A stretch of 64,000 nt of DNA, taken from JBCBGF01 sp038526915. GTDB taxonomy: Bacteria > Pseudomonadota > Alphaproteobacteria > Rhodobacterales > Rhodobacteraceae. Shown here in pieces: positions 1 through 8,455 of this stretch (positions are counted from its first letter, which is position 1; each line of letters opens with the position of its first letter). Both the position numbers and the translations under genes were made by a program. The stretch covers positions 744,001 to 808,000 of the forward strand of contig JBCBGF010000001.1 in assembly GCA_038526915.1 (NCBI GenBank), written 5' to 3'. The notes beneath the pieces were generated by a model. That model searched no databases. It saw nothing but the letters and a program-made list of their open reading frames with translations, and had not been told where the DNA came from.

Positions 1-863
1 ACGGCAAGGTCGTGAACGGCCTCGATCCCAAGGATCGCGACGTCGCCATGGTTTTCCAGAGCTACGCGCTCTACCCCAACATGAGCGTCTATGAGAACAT
101 CCGCTTCCCGCTCAAGGTACGCGGCATCGACCCCAGCACCCATGACGAAAAGGTGCGCCGTGCCAGCGCGATGGTCGAACTCGACGACTTCCTGCATCGC
201 AAACCGGCCGAACTGTCAGGTGGTCAGCGTCAGCGGGTTGCCCTTGCGCGCGCGATTGTCCGCCAGCCCAACGTCTTCCTGATGGATGAGCCTCTGTCGA
301 ACCTCGACGCCAAGCTGCGCGTCTCCACCCGGGCGCAGATCAAGAACCTCAGCCACGAACTGGCCGTCACCACCGTCTACGTGACGCACGACCAGATCGA
401 GGCGATGACGTTGGCCGACCGCGTCGTGGTGATGAAGGCGGGCATCGTGCAGCAGGTGGGTAGCCCCACCGACATCTACGACAGCCCCGCCAACACCTTT
501 GTGGCGAGCTTTATCGGCAGCCCGGCCATGAACCTGATCGAGGGCGAAATGAAAGGCGGCACGTTTACAGCGCCGCACACCTCGATCTCGGGGCTCAGCG
601 CGCCTGACGGCCCGATCACGCTAGGCTACCGGGCCGAAGATGCCTCGGTCGCGACATCAGACGGGCAGATCAACGCACCGATCTACACGTTGGAGCTGTT
701 GGGCGACGCGACCATGGTCACGGTCCGCATTGGTCAATCGCTTGTCAGCGTGAAGGCCGACAAAGCCTTCCGGGCCGAGATCGACGAGATGGTCTCGATC
801 AGCATTCCACCAGAGATTTGCCACCTGTTTGACGGAAAAACAGGCGAGCGGATTGGGGCATAG
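1..863 (+). CDS. Sugar ABC transporter ATP-binding protein (5' partial)
   Basis: Cytoplasmic ATPase of a MalK/UgpC-type carbohydrate importer; it energises the two permeases encoded just downstream. The frame is open from base 3, so the N-terminus with the Walker A loop lies outside the window; about 286 residues are visible of an expected 340-370. The GTG at base 12 is an internal valine, not a start. Visible in order are the Q-loop (VFQSYALYPNMSVYENI), the signature LSGGQRQRVALARAI, Walker B with D-loop (LMDEPLSNLDA), the switch histidine in VTHDQIEAM, and a C-terminal TOBE-like regulatory region of about 100 residues. The binding protein gene follows after two hairpins. Family assignment is firm; the transported sugar cannot be told from sequence. 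Confidence 0.93.
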   Translation, partial: GKVVNGLDPKDRDVAMVFQSYALYPNMSVYENIRFPLKVRGIDPSTHDEKVRRASAMVELDDFLHRKPAELSGGQRQRVALARAIVRQPNVFLMDEPLSNLDAKLRVSTRAQIKNLSHELAVTTVYVTHDQIEAMTLADRVVVMKAGIVQQVGSPTDIYDSPANTFVASFIGSPAMNLIEGEMKGGTFTAPHTSISGLSAPDGPITLGYRAEDASVATSDGQINAPIYTLELLGDATMVTVRIGQSLVSVKADKAFRAEIDEMVSISIPPEICHLFDGKTGERIGA

Positions 864-875
864 CCCCAGTAGTAA

Positions 876-931
876 CCCCGGGCAGATCTCCCGGGGCACA
901 TCGACGGATGCGTGATTGCAAGGCGCATCCG
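876..931 (+). promoter_or_regulatory. Two intercistronic stem-loops before the binding protein gene
   Basis: Two perfect hairpins lie in the 94-base gap between the ATPase and binding protein genes. The first pairs 876-882 with 890-896 (CCCCGGG/CCCGGGG, 7-base loop). The second pairs 905-912 with 924-931 (CGGATGCG/CGCATCCG, 11-base loop) and is followed by an A-rich run and the ribosome binding site GGGAG at about 947-951. Such pairs often mark mRNA processing or stabilisation points that let the binding protein be made in excess; that role is inferred here. Confidence 0.55.
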
Positions 932-957
932 CCAAAAAAAGAAACAGGGAGTAACAG

Positions 958-2211
958 ATGTTTCTGAAAAAGTTTGCACTTGCCGGTGCCATGGTCGGGC
1001 TGATGGGCTCGGCCGCGTTTGCCGCCGGCCACGCGAATTGCGGGCCCGAAGGCCAGTCAATTCGTATCTTGGCCAGCGACTTCCCGGCGATCCATGCCGT
1101 CGCCGGAACCGCCGAAGAAACCTGCGCAGCCGGCGCGGCTGAGTTCACCCGCAACCACACTACTGAGGCGCGCGACATCATGAACGCCGCACTTACGCCG
1201 AACCCGGCGGAGTATACCTCGGTCATCGTGGCAAACTCGACACTGACCCAGCTGATGAACGACGGTCTCGTGCGTCCGCTGAACGATCTGGTCGAAACGT
1301 ACGGCGCAAACATCCCGCCGAACCTCTTGATCACGATCGACGGCAACGTGATGGCCGTGGCCTTCATGGCCAACTCGCAGCACCTCTATGCCCGGACCGA
1401 CATCCTGGAACAGGCGGGTGTCGAAGCGATACCCACCACCTATGATGAGCTTCTGGCCGCGGCCGAGGCGATCCGCGCGGCGGGCATCATGGAAAACCCG
1501 ATCGTGGCCAACATGCAGGTGGGCTGGAACATCGCCGAGACGTTCAACACGATCTACCTCGCCCATGGGGGTGAGTTCTTTGAGCCCGGCACAGCCAACC
1601 CCGCTATCAACAGCGAAGCAGGTATTGCCACGCTCGAGATGATGGCAAAGCTGGCTGAATACGCCCACCCCGATCACCTGAGCCAGGCGTCAAACGAGAC
1701 GCAGGCCACATGGGAAGCCGGTCAGGCTGCCCTTGGCCTGATGTGGGGCTCGCGCGGGTCCGTCATCATCGATGACGAAGGGTCGACACCTGAAGTCACT
1801 GAGAACACGGTTCTTGCCGCGGCACCTGTGGTCGAAGGGATCGGTATCCCTGGTGCAACGCTTTGGTGGGACGGGTTCACGATTGCCGCCAACGTGCCGG
1901 ACTCGGAAGCCGAGGCGACCTTTGCCGCCCTGGCCAGCGCACTGACGCCCGAGATGGTGGCCGCCAACAACGATGATGCCGTCTGGCTGCTGGAAGGGTT
2001 CAATCCTGGCCCCGCCGCGGCTGGTGTTGCGGCAACGGCGCAAGGTGGGGCCAAGCCTTACCCGATGGTTCCGCAGATGGGCCTTCTGCACAACGCACTT
2101 GGCGCCGAACTGTCGGACTTCATGCAAGGCAACGAGTCCGCGGAACAAGCGCTGGCCGATGCGGAAGCCGCCTACATCACCACGGCGACCGAAGCAGGCT
2201 TCCTGCAGTAA
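958..2211 (+). CDS. Extracellular solute-binding protein of sugar ABC importer
   Basis: Periplasmic receptor that delivers substrate to the permease pair encoded downstream. The 417 residues begin with a clear Sec signal peptide (MFLKKFALAGAMVGLMGSAA, then FAAGHA as the probable cleavage region). The rest fits family 1 (MalE-like) binding proteins in length and layout, including an aromatic GATLWWDGFTIAA stretch in the second lobe. The mature protein has cysteines near its start (HANCGP and EETCAAG) that could form a disulfide. The ATG is preceded by GGGAG at good spacing. The ATPase and permease genes flank it on the same strand. The ligand is unknown. Confidence 0.9.
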   Translation: MFLKKFALAGAMVGLMGSAAFAAGHANCGPEGQSIRILASDFPAIHAVAGTAEETCAAGAAEFTRNHTTEARDIMNAALTPNPAEYTSVIVANSTLTQLMNDGLVRPLNDLVETYGANIPPNLLITIDGNVMAVAFMANSQHLYARTDILEQAGVEAIPTTYDELLAAAEAIRAAGIMENPIVANMQVGWNIAETFNTIYLAHGGEFFEPGTANPAINSEAGIATLEMMAKLAEYAHPDHLSQASNETQATWEAGQAALGLMWGSRGSVIIDDEGSTPEVTENTVLAAAPVVEGIGIPGATLWWDGFTIAANVPDSEAEATFAALASALTPEMVAANNDDAVWLLEGFNPGPAAAGVAATAQGGAKPYPMVPQMGLLHNALGAELSDFMQGNESAEQALADAEAAYITTATEAGFLQ

Positions 2212-2219
2212 GCACTTTC

Positions 2220-2248
2220 CGGGCGGGGCCAGCAACAGGCCCCGCCCG
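2220..2248 (+). terminator. Strong GC hairpin between binding protein and permease genes
   Basis: An 11-bp perfect stem (CGGGCGGGGCC paired with GGCCCCGCCCG) with a 7-base loop starts 9 bases after the binding protein stop codon. No T-run follows, so it is better read as an mRNA stabiliser or attenuator, as is typical between malE-like and malF-like genes, than as a full terminator. Confidence 0.6.
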
Positions 2249-2286
2249 ACACATTTTGCCAGACCGGGCATCACGGGGACGGGGAC

Positions 2287-3321
2287 ATGAAACACAAGAC
2301 ATTTTTCTGGTTCATTTTTCCGACATTGGCGGCCATGACGCTGTTTATCGCGCTGCCCATCGTCTCGGTCTTTGTTCAATCGCTGCACGTTGAACACGAA
2401 CAGGTCCTGATCACAGTTGAAAACTGCGGCCCCTTTGGATGTACCGAAGCGACAGCAGTGGATCAGGAAGCCACCGATGCCCTGCGGGCCGACGCCCCAC
2501 TTGGCCGGTTCAACGGTTTTGGCACCTATACCAACCGCGCTCACCTGGCCTTTGCCGAACTGGGCGAGGCTTGGAACACCACCGCCACGATGGGCGAGTT
2601 CTGGAACCGGGTGATGAGCCTGCCGTTCTACCGCGCATTGGCCTTCACGCTGACCTACACCTTTGTGGTCACGCCCTTCGTTCTGGTCCTTGGCCTCGCC
2701 ATCGCTGTCGGCGTCAACAACCTGCCCAAGATGTTCAAGGGCGTGACGATCTTCATGTCGCTTCTGCCCATGATGGTGCCGCCGGTGGTCGGCGCGCTGA
2801 TCCTGCTGTGGATGGTCGATGCCGAGGGGATTATCGGGGCCACGATCCAGAACATCTTCAACGATCCCAACCTCAGTATCCGGGCGTCCGGCCCGCTGAT
2901 GTGGATCATGCTGATCGTCTACGGCATCTGGTCGTCGATCCCGTTCAGCTTCATCGTCTTCTACGCCGGTCTGCAAACCGTCCCCGAAGACACTATGGAA
3001 GCGGCGACGATCGACGGCGCCAGCAAATGGCAGCGGATGCGCCACGTCGTCGTTCCGCACCTGATGCCGCTGGTGGTGTTCATCACGCTCATCCAGTTGA
3101 TGGATAACTTCCGAGTGTTTGAGCCCATCGTCAGCTTCCAGGCACAAGCCTATGCCCAATCGCTTAGCTGGATCATCTTCAACGATCTGCGCGAAGCCGG
3201 GAACCCGCTTTACGGGTCGGCAGGCGCAACATCGATGCTGACGATCCTGGGCGTTGTCATCCTTCTGTCGCCGGTCTTGGTGCGCACCTACCGCGACTTC
3301 ACCCGCAAATCGTCACACTAA
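2287..3321 (+). CDS. Sugar ABC transporter permease (MalF-like)
   Basis: Inner-membrane permease subunit, 344 residues. A first membrane segment (about residues 7-30) is followed by an extended periplasmic loop of roughly 85 residues, then about five further membrane segments. The coupling motif contacting the ATPase is EAATIDGASKWQRMRHVVVP, with the conserved EAA and G. The periplasmic loop carries a close cysteine pair (CGPFGC, about residues 45-50), not usual in this family. The downstream permease starts 14 bases after the stop. The gene is typical of the binding-protein-dependent transport inner membrane component family; specificity is unknown. Confidence 0.92.
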   Translation: MKHKTFFWFIFPTLAAMTLFIALPIVSVFVQSLHVEHEQVLITVENCGPFGCTEATAVDQEATDALRADAPLGRFNGFGTYTNRAHLAFAELGEAWNTTATMGEFWNRVMSLPFYRALAFTLTYTFVVTPFVLVLGLAIAVGVNNLPKMFKGVTIFMSLLPMMVPPVVGALILLWMVDAEGIIGATIQNIFNDPNLSIRASGPLMWIMLIVYGIWSSIPFSFIVFYAGLQTVPEDTMEAATIDGASKWQRMRHVVVPHLMPLVVFITLIQLMDNFRVFEPIVSFQAQAYAQSLSWIIFNDLREAGNPLYGSAGATSMLTILGVVILLSPVLVRTYRDFTRKSSH

Positions 3322-3334
3322 GGGGAAGCGCAAC

Positions 3335-4216
3335 ATGGCAAGCACAGCAAAATCCCGCGTCACGCCGCTTCAGGCGTTTTCCGTCGCCTTCGTGATCCTC
3401 TGGCTGATCATCGCGTCCTTCCCGTTCCTTTGGACGCTGTGGGGCAGCTTCAAGGTGCAGGCCGATTTCTTCTCACGCGCCGACTGGACAAACGCGCTTT
3501 ATGGCGTCTTCACCCGCCAGGAAACCGGCGGGGCCTTTACCACGCAAGGATACTACGGCGCCTGGGTTGATGAAGAGTTCTGGCGGGCGGTCCTGAACAC
3601 GTCCATCGTGGTGTTCTTCACCGTAATCATATCGCTCACCTTCGGGACGCTCGGCGGCTACGCGCTCGCCAGATCCGGTTTCCGCTATGCCTTCTGGCTT
3701 TTGATGCTGGCGCTGGTGTTCCGCGCGATGCCGCACATCACGCTGGTCTCGGGCTACCTGCTGCCGTTCTTTGAGTGGAACATCTGGGGTATTCTGCCGA
3801 CGACGATCATCGTTCTGGTGGCCATTAACCAGCCCTTCACCCTGTGGATGCTGCACTCGTTCTTCCTCAACATCCCCAAGGATATGGACGAAAGCGCGAT
3901 GGTCGACGGCTGCACCCGCTTCCAGGCGTTCCGCTATGTCATCATCCCGGTGATGTGGCCGGGGGTGATCACCACGGGGCTCTTCAGCTTCCTTCTGGCC
4001 TATAACGACTTCGCCGTGACGGCGATGCTGCTGAGCTCGGAAAACCAGACGATGATCCCCGCGGTCGTCAGCTTCCTCGGCACCACGCAAGAGGCCGGTA
4101 ACGTGATGTTCGCCGTCGCCGCCGTGGTCTCGGCCACAGCACCTCTCTTCGTTCTCGTGCTGTTCTTCCAGCGTCAGATCGTCAGCGGGCTGACCGCGGG
4201 TGCTGTGAAGGGGTGA
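3335..4216 (+). CDS. Sugar ABC transporter permease (MalG-like)
   Basis: Second inner-membrane permease, 293 residues from the ATG at 3335. This start is chosen because AGGGGAAG lies just upstream and the frame before it is not permease-like. Six membrane segments are predicted by eye, the first at about residues 12-35. The ATPase-coupling EAA-type loop reads ESAMVDGCTRFQAFRYVIIP. It pairs with the MalF-like subunit. The stop codon overlaps the start of the next gene (ATGA), so the exported protein that follows is probably translated from the same message. Confidence 0.92.
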   Translation: MASTAKSRVTPLQAFSVAFVILWLIIASFPFLWTLWGSFKVQADFFSRADWTNALYGVFTRQETGGAFTTQGYYGAWVDEEFWRAVLNTSIVVFFTVIISLTFGTLGGYALARSGFRYAFWLLMLALVFRAMPHITLVSGYLLPFFEWNIWGILPTTIIVLVAINQPFTLWMLHSFFLNIPKDMDESAMVDGCTRFQAFRYVIIPVMWPGVITTGLFSFLLAYNDFAVTAMLLSSENQTMIPAVVSFLGTTQEAGNVMFAVAAVVSATAPLFVLVLFFQRQIVSGLTAGAVKG

Positions 4217-4704
4217 TGCAGGCGCGGGTCGGCCGCCCGGCGGGCAGAGCGACCCGCATCAAAGGCGCTGGCCCGGCCATGGCAGGTGCGGCACTCGCCG
4301 CGGGCTTGGTCGCAAGTACGGTCGTCGAGGCACAGGTGGCCGAGGTCACACGCGAGATCACCGTGGCCGCAGATGGGCCGACCGTGGTGGGCCGACCGCA
4401 AAAGCTGTCTTCAGACTGCGTTCACACGGTGCCTGAGGTAACGTTCCTCGATCTCCCAGCGGGTGGTGATGTCTCGGTTAGGCCCGCCCGCTACCCTTTG
4501 GGTGGCGTGGTCGTCGGACGCGTCGCCGGGCATGACAACAAGCCCGACTGTGAAGCGATCGAGGTGGACGGGGTCGAGGTGGTGTATACCCCGCGCGACG
4601 GCACAGCGCAGGATCAGCTTGTCTTGCAAATGACCTACCGCCCTGGCGGCGACCGGCCCGATCAGGTGATCCTCCTCACGCTCGACATCGAGGTCACGCA
4701 ATGA
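4213..4704 (+). CDS. Exported protein of unknown function in sugar ABC operon
   Basis: I do not recognise this 163-residue protein. A basic N-terminus is followed by a hydrophobic stretch (about residues 23-37, AMAGAALAAGLVASTVV) ending near VEAQ, which looks like a signal peptide; an alternative start at the Met near 4279 would also give one. The remaining ~120 residues look like an all-beta domain with two cysteines (SSDCVH and KPDCEA) that could pair. It overlaps both neighbours by 4 bases (ATGA at each junction), so it is part of the transporter operon and could be an accessory to sugar binding or cell-surface handling. That role is only inferred. Confidence 0.7.
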   Translation: MMQARVGRPAGRATRIKGAGPAMAGAALAAGLVASTVVEAQVAEVTREITVAADGPTVVGRPQKLSSDCVHTVPEVTFLDLPAGGDVSVRPARYPLGGVVVGRVAGHDNKPDCEAIEVDGVEVVYTPRDGTAQDQLVLQMTYRPGGDRPDQVILLTLDIEVTQ

Positions 4705-5705
4705 CCGGCAAGGTCACATCGCTCGAAGTGGCGGAGCGTGCCGGGGTCAGCCGCTCGGCCGTCAGTCGTGTGTTCACGCCGGGGGCCAGCGTCTCGGACA
4801 AGACCGCGGCCAAGGTGCGCCGCGCGGCGGATGAGCTGGGCTATCGCCCCAATGTGCTGGCACGGTCCCTGATGACGGGGCGCAGCCGGATGATTGGCCT
4901 CGTGGTGGCCTATCTCGACAACCACTTCTACCCCGGCGTGCTGGAGCGGTTGTCGAACGCCTTGCAAGCCCAAGGCTACCACGTGCTGGTTTTCATGACT
5001 TCCCATGACGAAGGCAATCTCGATAGCATCGCCGAAGAGATCCTCGATTATCAGGTCGACGGGCTGATCCTCGCCTCGGTCGCGATGACATCCGACATCG
5101 CTGCCCGGTGTCGGGCCAGCGGGGTCCCGGTGGTTCTGTTCAACCGCCGGCAGGGCGAAGCGGGGGAGCTGGCCGTGGTATCCGACAACCGCGCGGGCGG
5201 GCGCATGATCGCCGATCACCTCGTCTCGCTCGGGCGAACCCGGATTGCGCATATCGCTGGTTGGGACGGCGCTTCGACCCAGCGCGACCGGGAGGTGGGG
5301 TTTATGGAAGGTCTTGCCGCCGCAGGCCTGGAACTCTTTGCACGCGAGACTGGCAACTTCCGCCCCGAACAGGCACAAGCCGCCGCCCGCCGCATGTTCG
5401 CGTCCAAGACCCGCCCCGATGCGCTGTTTGTGTCCAACGACTATATGGCCTTCATGGTGATGGATGTGTTGCGGTCTGAGCTGGGTCTGCGCATTCCCGA
5501 AGATGTCGCCGTGGCGTCTTTCGATGATGTCCCGATCTCGGCCTGGCCGAGCTACGATTTGACCAGCATCCGCCAGGACGCTGACGCGATGGTGGCCGAG
5601 GCTGTGCGGGTCATGGTGGCCAAGATCGATGGCGAGACCGCAATTGCGCCCGCGCCTTTGCCGGTGACCCTGACGGTGCGCGGCTCGACTATGGGCCGCG
5701 TCTGA
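4701..5705 (+). CDS. LacI-family transcriptional regulator
   Basis: DNA-binding repressor/activator of 334 residues, last gene of the sugar transport operon. The N-terminal helix-turn-helix is at about residues 5-25 (TSLEVAERAGVSRSAVSRVF), followed by the hinge region (ADELGYRPNVLARSL). From about residue 60 comes a periplasmic-binding-protein-like sensor domain, ending with the ligand-pocket segment DVAVASFDDVPISAWPSYD. Its position suggests that it senses the imported sugar and autoregulates the operon. The start overlaps the stop of the exported protein gene by 4 bases. No operator could be assigned because the operon promoter lies outside the window. Confidence 0.93.
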   Translation: MTGKVTSLEVAERAGVSRSAVSRVFTPGASVSDKTAAKVRRAADELGYRPNVLARSLMTGRSRMIGLVVAYLDNHFYPGVLERLSNALQAQGYHVLVFMTSHDEGNLDSIAEEILDYQVDGLILASVAMTSDIAARCRASGVPVVLFNRRQGEAGELAVVSDNRAGGRMIADHLVSLGRTRIAHIAGWDGASTQRDREVGFMEGLAAAGLELFARETGNFRPEQAQAAARRMFASKTRPDALFVSNDYMAFMVMDVLRSELGLRIPEDVAVASFDDVPISAWPSYDLTSIRQDADAMVAEAVRVMVAKIDGETAIAPAPLPVTLTVRGSTMGRV

Positions 5706-5740
5706 GGGGCGCTGCCCCACCGCGCGGTGCCCGCGCGGCC

Positions 5741-5766
5741 CCCGGGATATTTGCGGACCAAAGAGA
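5741..5766. repeat. Dispersed intergenic repeat, copy A
   Basis: GGGATATTT-GCGGACCAAAGAG lies between the convergent LacI gene and the SnoaL-like gene. The same core recurs at 25613-25645, 44069-44097 and 61241-61310, always outside or at the edge of genes. A GC-rich hairpin-forming stretch precedes it at about 5706-5740. Confidence 0.6.
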
Positions 5767-5768
5767 TC

Positions 5769-6746
5769 TCAGCCGGTAGCCAGCAGTATTTGCTTCCAGA
5801 CCGCTGTTTCATCGATCAGCGTCCATTCGCGCCGGACCCCACGGGGCCCGAACTCGGCATGGGTGATCCCCATGACGTAGACCTCCGCTCCGGTGGGCGC
5901 ACCAAAGCTGCCCCAGCCGTCATGCCGGCCCTCAAGGCTCCAACGGACCGCGGCGCGTGGGGGCATCCGGGGGTCCTCCCGCCCGATTGCGTGATGCACC
6001 GTGAAGGTGGCCGAGGGAAACGCGGATCGCAGGCCCAGCCAATGCGCATCCGCCGCGGCGTGGCCGTGGGCGTGGACGTGTCCGGCATAGGCCAGTTCGC
6101 AAGCGCGGTCATAGCTGGTGGGGATCACGGAGAACTCAGCCTCCATCATCCGGGCGATCAGATCCGCGAGACGTGCGCCCCAGGGATTATCGTTGCCGCG
6201 CCCCGTGTAGGGGCCGGGCAAATCGTTCGCCGACGAAAACGGCCGCACGCAATGCTCCGGCCCACCCTCTCGTGCGATCAGATCCCGCGTCCAATCGACT
6301 ACGTCGTGGTCCATCTGGCGCACGATCGCCCCCTGATCGCGCACCAGCCATTCATCCGTGACCGCGTTCCCCTCGCAATAGCAATCCGCAAGGATCCGGT
6401 ATTCCAGCCGCCGCCCGGTGGGGGCACCGTACATCCCAGGCCCGGTATGGGTGGCCCAGCAGTACAGGCGGTGGGAGGATAGGAAGGCCGTGGGCGAGAC
6501 ATCGCACCAGATCACGTCTTCGCCTGGCAACTCGCGGTCGGGAAACTCGGCCAGGGTCGCCTGGGTCGCGGCGATGATCCCATCATTGCCTTTCACGACC
6601 GACGCCGCCGAGCGCACCACCAACTCAGGTCCATAGTACTGTTTCAGCGTTCCGATCTGACGCTCTTCCCAGATCTCGCGTGTGATCCCGATGACATAGT
6701 CCGCCTCATCCCGCCACTTGGGATCGAACCCGGGCCGAAACGCCAT
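5769..6746 (-). CDS. Double SnoaL-like (NTF2-fold) protein
   Basis: A protein of 325 residues made of two consecutive SnoaL/NTF2-like halves, of the kind annotated as ester cyclase or nuclear transport factor 2 family. The first half runs to about residue 165 (with YRILADCYCEG and DEWLVRDQGAIVRQM, typical of the family's beta sheet). The second begins near NPWGARLADLIARMM and ends with RREWTLIDETAVWKQ. The start at 6746 shares one base with the stop of the DmsC-like gene (TGATG), so it is the last gene of the sulfite-dehydrogenase-like operon. The substrate is unknown. A longer reading of this frame upstream is not coding. Confidence 0.8.
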   Translation of the reverse strand: MAFRPGFDPKWRDEADYVIGITREIWEERQIGTLKQYYGPELVVRSAASVVKGNDGIIAATQATLAEFPDRELPGEDVIWCDVSPTAFLSSHRLYCWATHTGPGMYGAPTGRRLEYRILADCYCEGNAVTDEWLVRDQGAIVRQMDHDVVDWTRDLIAREGGPEHCVRPFSSANDLPGPYTGRGNDNPWGARLADLIARMMEAEFSVIPTSYDRACELAYAGHVHAHGHAAADAHWLGLRSAFPSATFTVHHAIGREDPRMPPRAAVRWSLEGRHDGWGSFGAPTGAEVYVMGITHAEFGPRGVRREWTLIDETAVWKQILLATG

Positions 6747-7621
6747 CAGCGCTTGCCGTAGTAAAGGCCCACGACATGCTCGGCCTCGGCAAAGAACAAC
6801 CAGCGGGACACCAGCGTGCCAACGACGTGGCTGAGCACCGCAAGGCCCGCCAGCGCGTGGGAAAACGGCATCAGGACCAGCATGGCCCAGGGCAGAAGGG
6901 ACAGAAGGACATAGGCGATGGTCCGCAGTTTGATGGCATGCTTGCGCCCGACCACGTGGACCATCTCGTGCAGCAGGTAATTCGATCCGGTATGGGGCGG
7001 CTCGAACGACCGCACCGTGCCGATCCCGCCCAGCCCGGTCGCAGTGGCCATCGTGGTGCCGGATGCCGCGGGGCGAGCATCGCCCTGCACCCAAGCCCAG
7101 ACCTGAAGCCCGCCCAGCGCGATCAGCAGAAGAGCGGCGATTTGAACATTGCCTGACAACAGCGCCCCGCCGCAGAGCGCGTAGGCGGCAAAGAGTGCAG
7201 GCGTCGACCAGTGATGCCAGCGTGGCACCGTCCTGAGCTGCGCATAGATCATCGACGTCGCCAGCACCGTGGCCGCGGCGGCAAGTGCGCTGAGCCAGCC
7301 TAGGAAGGTGACTTGGGTGCCTGCGAAGACCAACAGCGCGGCGTAAAGCCCGTTGATCGCGAGGGCCGCAACCGCCAGCCACGCCTCGCGGCTGAGCCAG
7401 CTTGAGCGCCATTGCGTGAACGCCTTCAGCGCGCGTTCGGGATGGCCGAGGTGCAGCGTTGAGGCCAGGAGGCCGATACCGGCCAGGGCGAACGCGATGG
7501 CGTAGAAGGTGAAGGCCACCCAACCCGTGGGTGGCGTGGGATCGATCCCCAGCCACAGCAACAGGCCAAAGCCCAGACCCGAGAGTGTCGTGAACGCGAT
7601 AAGGGACGGGGCGGGGTGCAT
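6746..7621 (-). CDS. soeC: DmsC-type membrane anchor, probable SoeC
   Basis: Hydrophobic subunit of 291 residues with about eight membrane segments, of the DMSO reductase anchor (DmsC) family. It anchors the molybdoenzyme and iron-sulfur subunits to the cytoplasmic face of the membrane and passes electrons to or from quinone. Conserved DmsC-type features are GIGLLASTLHLGHPERA near residues 48-64 and SRWLFFAEAEHVVGLYYG at the C-terminus. The start overlaps the iron-sulfur subunit stop by one base. With a Tat-less catalytic subunit and a four-cluster B subunit, the set fits SoeABC, the cytoplasmic sulfite dehydrogenase. The anchor family is certain, the sulfite role probable. Confidence 0.82.
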   Translation of the reverse strand: MHPAPSLIAFTTLSGLGFGLLLWLGIDPTPPTGWVAFTFYAIAFALAGIGLLASTLHLGHPERALKAFTQWRSSWLSREAWLAVAALAINGLYAALLVFAGTQVTFLGWLSALAAAATVLATSMIYAQLRTVPRWHHWSTPALFAAYALCGGALLSGNVQIAALLLIALGGLQVWAWVQGDARPAASGTTMATATGLGGIGTVRSFEPPHTGSNYLLHEMVHVVGRKHAIKLRTIAYVLLSLLPWAMLVLMPFSHALAGLAVLSHVVGTLVSRWLFFAEAEHVVGLYYGKR

Positions 7622-8364
7622 TAGCCGAGCTTTTCCAATGTCTTGTCAAGCCAGCGCAGGAAGCCTTTCGGCTCTTCGCCGGTGATATCCAGAAGGGGGG
7701 CCAGCACATCGACCGGTTCGTCCTTGGGCCGGGGCGGCAGGTACTTGTTCACCGGCTGGGTGCCCTGTTCGGGCATCAAGTCCATACCGCCGCGCTCAGT
7801 CACCAGTTGTGAGACCGCACTATCGGGGTCGGAGAGATCGCCAAAGTGCCGCGCGCCGGTGGGGCAGGTGCGCACGCAGGCGGGTTCGCGATCCTCTTCG
7901 GGCAGGTTTTCGTTATAGATGCGATCCACGCAGAGGGTGCATTTTTTCATAACCTTTTCAGAGGGATCCATCTCCCGCGCGCCATAGGGGCAAGCCCAGG
8001 CGCAGAGTCCGCAGCCGATGCAGTCGCTCTCGTTCACCAGGACGATCCCGTCTTCGACGCGCTTGTAGCTGGCCCCCGTCGGGCAGACGGTGACGCAGGG
8101 CGCGTCGTCGCAATGCAGGCAGCTTTTGGGGAAGTGGATCAGTTGCGCAACCCCTTGATCCGGCTGCACTTCGTAGGAATGGATGCGGTTGAGGAAGCTG
8201 CCCACCGGGGCTTCGCCATAGGCGTCGACATCGGCCAATGGCGCACCGTAGTTTTCGGTGTTCCAGCCCTTGCAGGCGGTGACGCAGGCATTGCAACCCA
8301 CGCAGGTGTCGAGATCGATCACCAGGCCGAGTTTCTTTTCGGTATGGGTGGGAAGGCTGGTCAT
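7621..8364 (-). CDS. soeB: 4Fe-4S electron-transfer subunit, probable SoeB
   Basis: Cytoplasmic iron-sulfur subunit, 247 residues, that links the molybdenum subunit to the membrane anchor. Sixteen cysteines form four ferredoxin-type clusters: C21/C24/C27/C31, C82/C85/C90/C94, C115/C118/C121/C125 and C142/C145/C163/C167. The motifs are CVGCNACVTACKGW, CLHCDDAPCVTVCPTG, CIGCGLCAWACPYG and CTLC with CVRTCPTG. There is no signal peptide. The layout is that of DmsB/SoeB proteins. It is separated from the catalytic gene by a small unknown gene, which is unusual, and the anchor gene follows directly. Confidence 0.85.
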   Translation of the reverse strand: MTSLPTHTEKKLGLVIDLDTCVGCNACVTACKGWNTENYGAPLADVDAYGEAPVGSFLNRIHSYEVQPDQGVAQLIHFPKSCLHCDDAPCVTVCPTGASYKRVEDGIVLVNESDCIGCGLCAWACPYGAREMDPSEKVMKKCTLCVDRIYNENLPEEDREPACVRTCPTGARHFGDLSDPDSAVSQLVTERGGMDLMPEQGTQPVNKYLPPRPKDEPVDVLAPLLDITGEEPKGFLRWLDKTLEKLG

Positions 8365-8415
8365 GCGGCGCCCCCGGTCTGTGGATTGGGGGCACCCGGC
8401 CGCGCCGTTCGGACG

Positions 8416-8449
8416 CCTCCGGCGGGCGTATTTGCGTTAAGAAGAAGTG
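8416..8449. repeat. Degenerate copy (E) of the dispersed intergenic repeat
   Basis: CCTCCGGCGGGCGTATTTGC followed by GTTAAGAAGAAG resembles the CTCCGGCGGGGATATTTG part of the repeat copy at 25613-25645 but has lost the GGACCAAAGA end. It lies in the 91-base gap between the soeB-like gene and the unknown gene upstream of it. Confidence 0.45.
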
Positions 8450-8455
8450 GCTGGC

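Noticed and set aside
1690..3159. 489-codon open frame on the minus strand opposite the binding protein and MalF-like genes
   Set aside because: Its translation is low-complexity His/Arg/Gly-rich and matches no family; it is the antisense shadow of well-supported GC-rich genes.
6747..7709. Upstream extension of the SnoaL-like frame, suggesting a large fusion protein
   Set aside because: The extension lies out of frame over the DmsC-like gene, whose own frame has clear membrane helices; the real start is the Met at 6746.
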